DNA of 64,000 nucleotides, taken from assembly GCA_037176725.1 (NCBI GenBank), contig JAZBRS010000029.1:42604001-42668000 (forward strand), in the 5' to 3' direction. This stretch comes from Posidonia oceanica. Taxonomy: Eukaryota > Streptophyta > Magnoliopsida > Alismatales > Posidoniaceae. The position numbers and the translations under genes were made by a program. Positions 22,392-33,878 of this stretch are shown in pieces (position 1 is the first letter of the stretch; each line of letters begins with the position of its first letter). The notes under the pieces were generated by a model. The model ran no database searches. It saw nothing but the letters and a program-made list of their open reading frames with translations, and was not told the DNA's origin.

Positions 22392-24804
22392 TTATGTCTG
22401 CCTTGGGTTGGTTCTTTTGGCTACAGGAGGGGTTGTTTTGGCAAGCTCTAAAGGGGTAGTGGCAGGAGATTGGGCTGCCACAGGCTGAGCAGGGGTTTGG
22501 CTTGCTACAGGTTGATTTGAGATTGGGTCCGCTAAGGGCTGGTTAGAGGGTGGGGGCATAGCAGGTTCAGGGTAATTTGACCTAATGGCTGGTGCTGGGG
22601 GTCTGTAGACCCTCCCCGATCGCGTTAATTCCGCGCACATTTCTGTGGCGTAGCTGTAAGGGACGCGATAGGTGTCCAGGGTTAAATCAATAACCACTGG
22701 AGCACATGCTGCGAGCACAGGAGGGGTTACAGGGGGACCGACTAGGTATTGGGGTTTACCTAAATGGTAAGGTTGTTGGGGTGGGAAGGCAGGGGCTGGC
22801 TGAGGTCTGCCTAAAAGATGTATAGGGGATTCCAGCTGAGGCTACCCTAAGAGGTGGACAGGGGATGTAGGCTGGGCTCTAGCTAGGAGGTGTACAGGGG
22901 GTTGAGCCTAAGGAAGCATAGCAGGAGGTGCGGAGGGGCGCTCTGGCCTGGCACGCGGTCGAATCATGTGAACTCCCGACTCGGAGCCGACAACTGCCGC
23001 AGAATAGAGAGTGATGGCGAAAGACTCAAAGATATCAGAAATAAGATCAGAAGGGTCTACAACAGCGGTAGTAGGCCCAGAAGGAAAGACAGAGTGGATG
23101 CCTGAGGTTCCTGCCCCTTCGGAATAAGTGTGCTCCGGTAGGGGTTGGTGGATGATGCCAGAATGAGGGGGAACAGCTGAATGTGCAGATGCATGTGTGT
23201 GTGCTTGAGTGGATGCCTCGTGCGTGTCAATCACAATCGTTCCCGATTCGATTAAGTCCTGAATAGCGTTCCGCAGGGAGTAGCAATTGTCCGTCGAATG
23301 CCCGACGCTACGATGGAAATTGCAGAAGAGGTTCGCCTTAAACCAATGCGGCAAAGGATTTGGAGGCGGGCGAACCTTCGGGAACTTCAGGAGCGATGCA
23401 ACCTTTGACAAGATGACCGTGAGCGGTTCCACCAGTGGGGCGAATTTCCGCTTCTCAATGGGTGGCCTTCTTTGCCTCTGGTATAAGCCTTGCTGAACCG
23501 GTGCGGTAGGGTAGACCGGTCTAGCGGTGGTTGTGATCTGTGGTGTGGGTGGATTCCTAGGTGCAGGAGCATACACCATCTGAGCTGGGGCAGGCCGGGA
23601 TGGCAAGTGAACAGGCACTGCAGGAGAGTCGACGAATGCAACAGCGGTTTTCGGCAAATCCTTCTTCTTTGGTCAGTTGTTGCTGCTGCCGCTGTTGTTG
23701 TTGGAGGCACTGCTGTTAGCACTGTTACTGCTGATCGCGGCCTGCTTAGCGAACATAGAGAAAGCTGGGAAGTTGCCACTCCGCAAAGAACTCTCCACGC
23801 GCACTCCAGCTCGGATAAGTGCTGCAAAAGTAGTGACTGGCTGAATGCTAAGCAGAGCTCCAAGAGATGGCTGTGCCCCTTTGATAACGATTTCGATAGA
23901 CTTCTCGTCAGAGGGTCAATCACGGACTTGTGTGGCAAGGGCACGCCAGTGGCCGACGTACTCCCCGAACGGCTCGTTGGAATTCTGCTTGATTGCGATC
24001 AAATCCGCCCTCTTTGGGACTAGATCGAGGTTGAAGGAGTACTGTTCCAGGAACGCCTGACTGAGGTCGTTCCAAGTCTTGATGGCTGACATATCAAGCG
24101 ATGTGAACCACTTGATTGCCGGCCTGGTCAAGCTCTTCTGGAACAGGCGGATCAGCAACCTCTCGTCAGCCTGAAGCTGAGCGAGATCACCGCAATACGC
24201 CTTCAGGTGTGCTACGGGGCAGCCCCTACCATTGTATTTCTCGAAGTCTGGGATTTTGAACTTCGGAGGGAGTACCGCCTCTGGAAAGCAGTAGATGTCC
24301 CGAAATTGGTAGGTCTGGTGCTCAGTACCCTGCACTAGTCATAGTGCCTTTTCCAAGACATCCATCTAGTTGTTGATGGGGTCTGGATTTGCTGCCACAG
24401 GAGAGGGATCGGCAGGGTTATTGAGCACATACGCTGAAGTGCAGTACCGGCGAGGATTGAGAGGCAAATGGCACGGACACAGACTGTCCGGGAGGAGTAG
24501 GCGCTATAGCAAATGTCGCAGCAGCGGTAGGAGAGATGTCAAAGGCGACGTATCCCTGGAAAGGAAGGGGCAGTGGCGTCTCCGAAGCACGAGTAACGGT
24601 CATCAAGATAGACTTAGCGACTAGATCCGGAGGAAGAGATGCTTGCCACTGTCCCGGGACATGCTGAGATCCTAGAGGCGTCAGGAGAGGAAACCCTGGC
24701 ATCAGAGGGGGAACAAGAGAGGCAGAAGGAGCAACCGGAGGGGTCGGAACGGAAACACCCTCCGTGACAGGAGTGAAGAGAGGCTCACTGACGTACTGGG
24801 CCAT
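22392..24804 (-). pseudogene. gag: gag, body B (530-bp internal deletion)
   Basis: ATG at 24804 (MAQYVSEPLFTP), as in C and D. The retrotransposon gag core is at about 24335-23916: YQFRDIYCFPEAVLPP, HLKAYCGDLAQLQADERLL, EPFGEYVGHWR. A knuckle of form C-x2-H-x4-H-x4-C (CNFHRSVGHSTDNC) lies at 23283-23324, and a TRSGRVYRPP block comes near the end. Relative to D, 530 bp corresponding to 62876-63405 are missing at about 24430, with GCG microhomology, shifting the frame. Stops follow, including one at 23673-23675 shared with C. Confidence 0.9.
22449..22455 (-). promoter_or_regulatory. Candidate -1 frameshift heptamer CCCTTTA, body B
   Basis: In sense, in the gag frame, the codons read ACC CCT TTA, giving the canonical X-XXY-YYZ pattern C-CCT-TTA. 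The gag frame stops 55 nt later at 22392-22394, and the protease frame is the -1 frame, open across this point. The same heptamer in the same phase is at 44092-44098. An ancestral single-base deletion near the gag stop is an equally simple explanation. Confidence 0.4.
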
Positions 24805-26117
24805 TGCTGACCTAGAGCGCGTGAGAACAGGGCTGCGACGGGTATGCAAGCGGTGATTCCTAATAGGAGCTATCGTCGCAAAGGCGGATAGCTCAGAAGG
24901 GGAATGGTCGCGAACAAGGTCGCAACGAGGGTGCCAGAAAGGGTTGGTACTCAGGCTCCAGCAAAGGGAACTCGCTTACCGATCACTGCTGACACAGATA
25001 GAGACAAACAAGGATTAGAAACTGAAAGACAGATGCAAATGAGTTAAGTTAGATGGCATGAATGATATGCATGCTTTCTAGTATGCCCCCTCACCTATCT
25101 AGTGTATCCTAGTAAGTGGTCTACTTCGGGTATCCCTAGGTGTACGGGTCACCGACTCAGGTCAGAAAAAAGTAGGCTCCCTGTCAAACTCCTAGCCAAA
25201 GCTGAGGAAATAACAGGGTGGTGTGTTGGTGGCCCTGACCCCGCCAAAGCGTGGGCAGTACACTCCACTACACCGACACGACCCCTGGACAAAGGGGAGA
25301 CAGACCAACCGACTTGACCCACGCCAAAAGCAGTGGAACAAGGGGTCGGGACCATCCTTTGCAAACTAGTAGGTGGACTCAGATGAGAAGAATGCATGCC
25401 CTATATGATGCTTATGCAAATGCTTTAAAGTTTTTTATCTTGCGCGTTTTATTAACCCAAGGGGGTGAAGGATTGTTTGAAGTCTCTAGTTGCTCCTAGA
25501 AGTTCTTTTTACTTGCCGTTTTTAGTTAACCACAGGGAGAGCAAACAAGTCTCTACTGTCCTAGGCATGGCATGTGCGAAAGGGAAGAAAATCAGTCAAA
25601 TATGGCAAGCAGACAGCATACAACATAGCAAAAGGCAAGTGCATGGCATGTGCGAGTGTTTGTGAGCATAATAGTGAAGAAAAAGCATTCATCATGTCAA
25701 AAGGCATGTATACAGGGCATGTGCGTGTGTAGTGGCATAGCAGATGTGTAAAAGAAAGCATTCATCATTCAAAAAGCATGTATTATTGCCAAACAAGTAT
25801 GTAGACATGCATCGTGCAAGAAATAAAGCAACAATAAGTAAGCAAGATAAAGAAAGTAAAGACAGGTAAGCGGCAAAGCAAACAAAAGCAGAAGTAAGGA
25901 AATAGACAAGCAAACAAGCAATGGAGGCAAAATCGAGGAAAACAGAATGCAAACCAGGGCAAAGGAGGTGCAAAACCTAAGCGGAGTAGCCGCGAGGCGA
26001 CTTGCAAGGAGTTTGCACAGAAAGACGAGCAAAACAGGCAAAGAAGGCACAAAAGGCAGACAAAGCTGCAAAACAGGCGAGCGAAAAAGCCAGGAATGAA
26101 AGCTGGAGTCTGCCAGT
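24805..26117 (-). other. Leader of body B (primer site to gag)
   Basis: A 1.3-kb untranslated leader with no upstream ORF1 of the kind described for classical Ogre. It contains a stretch of GCAAA/CAAAG words near the primer site (25800-26110). A well-conserved block at about 25080-25400 is also recognisable in C (46345-46665), D (61900-62230) and, partly, in A (55300-55532), so it may matter for translation or packaging. Confidence 0.7.
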
Positions 26118-26135
26118 TCCCCAGCAGAGTCGCCA
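26118..26135 (-). promoter_or_regulatory. Primer-binding site of body B
   Basis: In sense, TGGCGACTCTGCTGGGGA, one base after the LTR2 end. It begins with TGG, complementary to a tRNA CCA end. This sequence type is associated with tRNA-Arg priming in Tat/Ogre elements. It is identical in D (61176-61193). Confidence 0.9.
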
Positions 26136-26136
26136 C

Positions 26137-29100
26137 TGTAGTAATCCCAATCAGAATCAGGTTTACTATAAGCGGCAAAGTCCAAGGAGGAAGGCTCAAC
26201 TTGAAAACACTTAAAATAGAGGAGAAAAGATAAGAAAAGAAGAAGATAAGACAATTCAGAGTTGCCACCGTGTCTATTATCGGGAGAAAAGGAAAACCGA
26301 GGAAAATGCGTGAGTTAACACAAAAACCAAGCAAAAGAACCAATGCAAAGCAATGCGAAAGAAAACAAATGCAAATAAATGCAAATGAGATGACCCATGC
26401 CTAGGATAAGGGCAATATGGTCATTACGGGCCAAAAGACTGGGCAAGGACTCCTGTTACGTGTGGGGAAGGTGTTAGGCACCCCCGACACGCCCGAGAAT
26501 CGGTCTTTCTAGGCTTACACTCGCATACGCAGGGAAATGCAGGTTGAATGCCTAAATGCCAATGAATGCGTGAATGAATGCTCATGGGTGTGCTCTAAGT
26601 GGTGGGATGCATTGCAAGAAAGTAAACGTGTAGTCTAACTGCTCAGCTACTTTGTCTGTGTTCTGAACCGGGCAAAACCTGGCTCGTGATAACTCCAGGC
26701 AGTAAGCATCACTACCCTATATGCAAATGCAGACGGAAAAGCAAAGCGGCGGTAAAACCAAGCAATGCAGGCGACATGCAAGAGAAAAATACGTAAAACA
26801 CGCAAAACAATGCGAGAAACGAGAGCGACACGCAAAATGGTGCAAGAAAACGAAACCGACACGCAAAACGGTGCAAGAAAGCAAAGCGGTACGCGAAACG
26901 GTGTAGAAAACAAAGTGACACGCGAAACGGTGCGAGAAAACAAAGCCAGCACGTAAAACAGTGCAAGAAAACAAAACGGTGCCAGAAAACAAGCGGGCAC
27001 GCAAAACGGTGCCAAAAATACAGCGGGCATGCAAAACAGTGCCAAAAAACAAGCGGACACGCAAAACGGTGCCAAAAACAGAGCGGGCACGTGAAACGGT
27101 GCCAAAAAACAAGCGGGCACGCAAAACGGTGCCAGAAACAGGGCGGGCACGCGAAACAATGCCAAAAGCAAAGTGGGCACACAAAACGGTGCCAAAAACA
27201 TAGCGGGCACGCGAAACGGTGTCAGAAAACGAGCGGGCACACAAAACGGTGCCAAAAACAGAGCGGACATGCAAAACGGTGCCAAAGCAGGCGAAATAAA
27301 GCATCGATAAAACCATGCAGATGCAAATGCAAAGAAAAAGGGGAGGAGAAGCAAAGGGGAAGTAAACAGCGCAAGTGTGAGAACGAGCACCGTTCAAAGA
27401 CCACGTAAAGTAGGTGTGAAGACCTACAAAGGGGAAGGGAAACAAGTGGAAGGATTACCACTGTTTTGTGACTGTTTTCCACCAAAATGTTCCACGATGT
27501 GTCTCGCACACTGCCAAGAGCTCGTGATGCGATCGGATCGTGGAAGAGGGGAAAGAAAGTCGCAATTAGTGGTGAATCCAGGGGAAACACAACACAAAAC
27601 ACTGGGAGTACGCGAAAAGAGGAAGCAGAGTTGATAGATAAGAGGAGGAAGTCCTATTCTACATGCTCGAGAAACCAGAAAGCAAAAACAATGCATGGAA
27701 TGCAAATAGTGTGCAAATGAATGCTGTGCAGGGGTTCAGGAGGACTTACCTGGGAAATCTGAAGCCTGATCTGAAATCTGATTGGTCCATGCTGAAGAGC
27801 GCTCCGCCGGGGTCGTCCTGGTAGCTTAGTTGAGAAGATCCAACGGCCGGATCTGAAGATATCCCAGCTTCAAGGCAGAGGGGCCAGAACAGGGGAGAAG
27901 AATGGATCTAGGTGTACAGGAGGTCCTAGGAGTGTGCAAAACAGGTCCTCCCATGTAAATGAGAGCTAAGAATGCTTAAGTGTGTGCAAGGAATGCTAAA
28001 TGCAAGAATGCGTGAGTGCAATGCATGCAGGGTGCAAGAAAAGACCTAGGGATGATTTTTCAGAAAAAACTGGGATCTACATGCAATTTTTGAAAAGTGG
28101 GGGTCTATATGCAGAGATTTTTGAAAAGTTTGGGGCTTTTATGCGAAGTTTTTTGAAATGGGGGGGTCTGAATGCAATTTTACAAAATGCAGGGTTCAAA
28201 ATGCAATTTTTCATGATAGACATGCATTAGGACAAGTTTTGAAATCATATGGGGGATTGGCATGCAATTTTGAAATCAACAGGGTCCAAAATGCAATTTT
28301 TCCAGCATAACAGGGGTCTGAGTGGTCTGGGAATGCAAACAGGGGACCTATATGCAATTTTTCAAACATGCAGGGTCAAAAATGCAATTTTATAAGCAAA
28401 ATATGCATTTAAATGATTTTTATAAGCATGCAGAGGGCCTATGTGCAATTTTTAAGTCATGTAGGGTCAAAAATGCAATTTTATAAGCAAAATATGCATT
28501 TAAATGTATACTGTGCATGATGAAGGACCTATATGCAAAAATCAGATAATGTGAGGGAAGATGATGCAATGCAGTAAGAAAAATTGAAAAATAAAACCTA
28601 AGTTAACAGATCAGAGGATTAAATTGCAAATAAGGAAAACAATAGGGACTGAAAATGCAATTTATCAAGGTAAAATATGAGCATTAAATTAGATTAACTA
28701 CTGAAGGACCAAGATGCAATAATAGAAAGCTAGGGGACCAGAACTTAAAGAAAGCACTGAAGAGAAACACTGTGGCAGGACTAACATGTAATTAATTGAT
28801 TTTTTAAGTTTTTCATGCAATTTCATAAGATTTACATACGAAATTAAATGAATGATAAACAGGAGCAGGACCAGAATGCAAATAAGCGAGAAAGCAAGAC
28901 AAATATGCAATTTTATAAAAAGAAAGCATGGTAAGGAGAAAATAAATGCATAGTAACATTAGCAGCGGCGACCACTGTAGCAGATGGCTACCAGTGGCCG
29001 GGAACTGCGGAGGGGGGAGGCTGGTGAGGCGCTGACCGGTCGACGATGCTCTCCGGAGCTCGGCGGAGGTCTGGACTGCGTCGGCGCGGCTTGGTGCTGT

Positions 29101-32100
29101 CTGGAGCAGGCTGGAGAAAACGCCGAAGGTCTGCAGACCTGCTTGGAGGCAGGGAAGGTGATTGGAGCGTCGTCGTGGCATTCTGAGGCCACCGGAGTGA
29201 TCCTGGGGTCCGTGCGGTCCTCGGGCGACGATCGGATGTGAGTTCTGCTACTGGAGCGACGATTCCAGTAGTGGAGCTCGGCGGAGAAGACGAGACGACG
29301 GCAGCGACGACTCGGCGGAAGAGGGGAGGAAACAGCATTCTAACAGGCGGAAAAGCACAAGAAGAGAAGAACTAGACTACAGGGGAAGAATAGTACCTTT
29401 TCGTGGGCTAAAGTGCTCCCCCGACGTCCGGTGCTTTAGTGATCACTGGCAGAGATCGTCCGGCTGGTGCAGGCGTCGTCGACTGCTCGGGAAGGTCGGG
29501 ATCGGATCAGTGGAGTGCTCTGGAGCTTCCTGGATGGTCGGAGCGAAGCTTTGCAGTGTGGAGCGGGATTTCGCTTCTATAGGTTCACAGAAGATGGCAG
29601 GAGGTGGGGGTGGTGAAGAACTGTCCTCTGGATCAGTTGGAAGGCTCAGGCGAGCTTCTGTAGTCTCAATGAGTGTGTGTGGATGCTTAGGAGGGCTGGA
29701 AAGGGGCAGGAGAGAAAGTCTGGTCGTTGGGCGAATTTCTGGAGGAAATGGGCAGAGGTGTTTGTGGTGAGGGATTCGGTCTGTGGTGAGGTTTAGAGCT
29801 GAAGCTCTGGTGGGTTTAGAAGGTAGTGTTCTGGTGGTTTGTTGGGAGAAGTTTAGAGGGATTTGGTGGGTTGCAGTGCTGGGAATTTTGAGTGGAGGGG
29901 TGTGTTGGGTTCTGTTGGGTTTTCAGGGTAGAGGGAGTGAAATGCTGGGGTGTTTCGGTCATGGAATGGGGGCCTGAAATGGTGGTTGTTTGGGTGGATC
30001 TGGGGACGGAATTGGGAGAAGTTTGAGGGCTGGATGGGTCTAGTTTCAGGAGAGGGAAGAACTAGATTTCTGGCAGAGGGAAGGAGGAGGATTGTTGGGT
30101 TTCTCTCATGCTCTTCTGATGCTCTCTTTGGATGGCAAAAGGTGGAGAAGGATGCTGGGATTCTGGGCTTTATCAGGGGAGGAAACGTAGCTACGCGTGG
30201 GCTGTGGAATTTGAATTCCACCGGCGCGGAGACAACTATCGCTGATGGCTGCAACCGGCGAGGGAGACAGGAGTTAATGCCTATCGGAAAAAGGGCTGAG
30301 AGAAGGTGAGAGAGGAGCAGGAGAAAAGGTGCTATTGATCAAGGTGATGGCGAGGGAGTTTTGGATTTTGAAAAGGTGGAGGGAGTGCTGGCGGGAGGAA
30401 GGAGGACTGTGGGAGAAGAAGGAGAAGGAGAAGGAGGGAAGAAGAGGAGGATGGCGTGGGCCGGGCCGCGAGCTGGAAAAGAAATAAAAGAAAGAAAAAG
30501 AAAGAAGGAAGGTGGGAACGGACCGGACTGGGCCCAGCAAGAGAAAAATGAAAAAGAATAGAAAGAAAGGGAGAAAGAGAGGAGGATGAAAAAGAGGAGA
30601 AATAAATTAGATAAAAATAAAGTAAAAATAGATAAAGTTATTAAAATGATTGTGTTTTAAGTTAGGACCTTGATTAAATTTTTTAATGATTGTTTTTGGT
30701 TAGTTAATTAGGTTTAGAGGGATTTTGGTTTTGATTAGGGTTTTAAGGGTTTTCTTTGTTTTTGATTTGTTTTTGATTTTGATTAAATGTTTGTTAAGTC
30801 TTTTAAGTTGTTTTTTAATTATGTTTTTCTTGTTAAGTACTTGGGATTTTAGTTAGGATTTTTTAAAGTTTGTTTTTTAAATTATTAGAGTGGGTTTTAG
30901 ATTTTTGATATTAGTCTTAAGTCTTTTTTGATTTGTTCTTGATTTTTGTTTGTTAAGTTCTTTTAATTAATTAATTTAGTTGTGGTTTTCTTGTTAAGTT
31001 TTTAATTAAGTATTTTTGGATTCTTGATTGTTTGTCTTTATTTTTTAATTAAGTCTTTGGATTGTTCTTTTCATACTTGCTAAGTTGGGTTTCTCTTTTC
31101 CTTAATCAATTGCCTTAGCATTTTTAAATGTTTTCTTTTCTTTTTGGGAATTGTTTTTTATTTTTCAGTTGAGTTTTTACTTTTGCTTGTTTTGGTTACA
31201 TTTTAGTTTTTTCCTTGATTTTATAGCATTTTCTTTTGGTTTGTTTTGCATTTTTAAAGTTGCATTCTGGATTTTCCATTTTGGCTAGATTTAGTTAGGT
31301 TTAGGTTTTTAATTGTTTGCTTAATGTTTTTAATTATTTATTTTAGGGTTTTAGTTTGCTTTCCTTCTGTTTTAGAGTTTTAGAGGGTTTTTAATGATTT
31401 TTTAGGGATTTAGTAAGAGAAAAGAAAAGGAAATTAGAAAGAAGAGGAAAAGGGAGAAATGGAGGAATAAATAGGAAAGAGAGGAGCTGAAAGAAAATAA
31501 TTTTTTGAAAATCAAAGAAATTGGTAAAAATAAGATAAAAATAGGAATGAGATTGAGAACAGATAGAAGCACAAGGGGGGCCCACAGCCAGGCAAGAAAA
31601 AGGGAGAGAAGGGGGTGAAAAGAAGGAGGATAATCGGGAGAGAGTGAGAGAGGAGAGAGAAAAGAATAATCCAGGAGAGAGAAAAGGATAATTTGGGTGG
31701 AAGGAGGGTTTAGAGGTCTTGGAAAGGGGTGAATTTTGGTGGGTGTGTAGCCTAGTGTCTTTAGTATTGGTCCTAGAGTTTTGGTTTGGTTTTGAGATGG
31801 TTTTGGAAGGGTTTTGAGGTGTAGAAAAAGGGTAGTTTGACCTAAGTTTCCTAGGGGTTTTGGGACTTGTTTTGGGTTTGAAATTTCTAAGTGTCTGGAT
31901 AGGTTTGCTAAGTTGGGAATGGTGGGTTTTCCTTTGATTTTTGGGTAAGTTTTGGGTTAGGGAAAGGGGTGTAAGCTTAGGTCAAGTTTGGGCTTGCTTT
32001 GGAGAGTAAGATGAAAAGGAATGGTGTGGTTCGGCCTAGGTTTGGATCCGGAAGTCATCTAGGAACACCAACTGATTCAAGCCTATCAAATTGGGGTGTC

Positions 32101-32104
32101 AACA
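26137..32104 (-). repeat. LTR2, shared middle LTR (5' of B, 3' of C), 5.97 kb
   Basis: Same architecture as LTR1. In sense it starts at 32104 (TGTTGACACC) and ends at 26137. Over about 27290-29040 it is almost identical to LTR3, whereas on both sides the two differ several-fold more. This suggests local gene conversion or recombination. It carries the GTAGGT hairpin (27410-27427), a donor-like CAG|GTAAGT (27744-27750) and the palindrome at 30204-30221. Confidence 0.93.
26782..27290 (-). repeat. 30-bp LTR minisatellite, LTR2 copy
   Basis: About 17 units. Sense hairpin arms are GGCAC/GTGCC or shorter GCAC/GTGC versions around a TTTTGC-type loop. Its upper end marks one boundary of the near-identical tract shared with LTR3. 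Confidence 0.9.
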
Positions 32105-32118
32105 GATGCCCCTCCCTG
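32105..32118 (-). promoter_or_regulatory. Polypurine tract of body C
   Basis: In sense, AGGGAGGGGCATC immediately precedes the LTR2 start. Matches the tract at 10625-10638. Its presence on the upper side of LTR2 shows that LTR2 is the 3' LTR of body C. Confidence 0.85.
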
Positions 32119-32667
32119 TGCGTGGTCAAGTGAAGTGAGGCCGCTGCACAGGGTTGACAAGACACCCCTTCTAACCGACAAGAGCAGAGGTTTGCTATGG
32201 TCGTGATCTACTTATTCGGCGGATGCACCGAAAATCGTAGCCCGTCGCCGCGATGCGAAGATGCAGGTGCAGATGGATGAGATGCAAAGTATGCAATGCA
32301 TGCTAATGCAAATGCAATGCAAATGTTAGTACAAAAGTTAGTGCAGCTAGAATGCTGATGCAGCAGAAAATGATGGAGATATTGGACTAGTATGCAGTGC
32401 TAAAAAGGTAAAGGTGCAAAAGGGGGATGCCAAAGAAGATTGCAAAAAAGGAAAACGCGATGTGGCGCAAAGACTCGGCAGATAGGCCAAATTTGCACGA
32501 CAAGGCGAGAAAGAAAAGGTGCAGCTTGTCCCTGCCCAAGGAGCAGGCTAGCAAAAGAAGTGCGACGGAAGAGAGGCCGACTCTCCGATCGTAGAGGGAT
32601 GCGGGACTTTGCTTTCTTGGGGCAAAGTCGCGCAAAGAGGGTGATAAGGTGTTGGGCTTATCGGTCG
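32119..32667 (-). other. Body C 3' untranslated region next to the polypurine tract
   Basis: Homologue of 10639-11186. No gene seen. ATGCAAATG-type simple words at about 32270-32330. Confidence 0.6.
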
Positions 32668-33640
32668 GATAGTTTACGGTCCTATCAACCGGAAGCGATA
32701 GTTTACAGACCTATCAACCGGAAGCGATAGTTTACGGACCTATCAACCGGAAGTAGTTGTGAGTGATAGTTACTGGATATTAGCCGTATAACATGGTTGT
32801 GCAAGATAGTTTACGGTCCTATCAACCGGGAGCGATAGTTTACGGGCCTATCAACCGGGAGCGATAGTTTACGGGCCTATCAACCAGAAGCAATAGTTTA
32901 CGGTCCTATCAACCGGAAGCACAAATCATGAGTGATAGTTACTAGATATCAGCCGTATAACGCAAATGCCAGAGAATGATAGTTTACAGTCCTATCAACC
33001 GGGAGCGATAGTTTACAGACCTATCAACCGGGAGCGATAGTTTACGGGCCTATCAACCGGAAAGGGCATTTGCGAGTGATAGTTACTGGATATCAGCCAT
33101 ATAACATGATTGGCGTAGTGATAGTTTACGGTCCTATCAACCGGAAGCGATAGTTTACGGACCTATCAACCGGGAGCGATAGTTTACGGACCTATCAACC
33201 AAGAGCGATAGTTTATGGACCTATCAACCGGAAAGCGCAATCATGAGGGATAGTTACTGGTTATCAGCCATATAATGCAATTGCAAGTGATAGTTTACAG
33301 TCCTATCAACTGGAAGCGATAGTTTACGGGCCTATTAACCGGGAGCGATAGTTTAAGGACCTATCATCCAGGAGCGATAGTTTATGGTCCTATCAACCGG
33401 AAAGTGCAATTGCAAGGGACAGTTACTAGATGTCAGCCGTATAACGTAATTGCAAGTGATAGTTTCGGATATCAGCCAAGGATGAGTTTTGATCATCAGC
33501 CAGAGAATGATAGTTTACAGCCCTATCAACCGGAAAGTGCAATTACGAGGGATAGTTACTAGATGTCAGCCGTATAACACAACTACAAGCTGGATAAGAC
33601 ACCAGCCCAAGATGATAGTTTACGGTCCTATCAACCGGAA
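32668..33640 (-). repeat. 29-bp hairpin repeat array (body C, block 1)
   Basis: Same unit types as 11187-12107. GACA/TGTC arms occur at 33418-33434. At 33551-33567 the arms are GATA and TGTC, which still pair through one G-U wobble in RNA. The corresponding B copy (12015-12031) is perfectly paired. Confidence 0.9.
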
Positions 33641-33645
33641 AGAGC

Positions 33646-33878
33646 AGAGATTGATTGATTGATGATTGATTGATTGATTGATGATTGATATTGATAAGAA
33701 AAAAAGGATTGATTGATATTGATAAGAAAAAGAGTGATTGATTGATATTGATAAGAAAAAGGGTGATTGATTGATATTGATAAGAAATAGAGTGATTGAT
33801 TGATATTGATAAGAAAAAGAGGATTGATTGATAATGATAAGAAAAAGAGTGATTGATTGATATTGATAAGAAAAAGAG
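33646..33878 (-). repeat. GATTGATATTGATAAGAAAAAGAG tandem repeats (body C, block 2)
   Basis: Homologue of 12112-12330, with slightly different copy arrangement. Confidence 0.85.

Larger units (their letters stand above)
10625..26136 (-). mobile_element. Internal region of body B
   Basis: A 15.5-kb internal region between LTR1 and LTR2. In sense (descending) it holds primer site, leader, gag, protease, linker, RT, RNase H, second RNase H, integrase, a non-coding interval, the extra 3' ORF, three repeat blocks and the polypurine tract. It is defective: a gag deletion, at least five stops shared with C, private stops, and frameshifts in the gag, protease-linker and RNase H regions. Confidence 0.92.
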
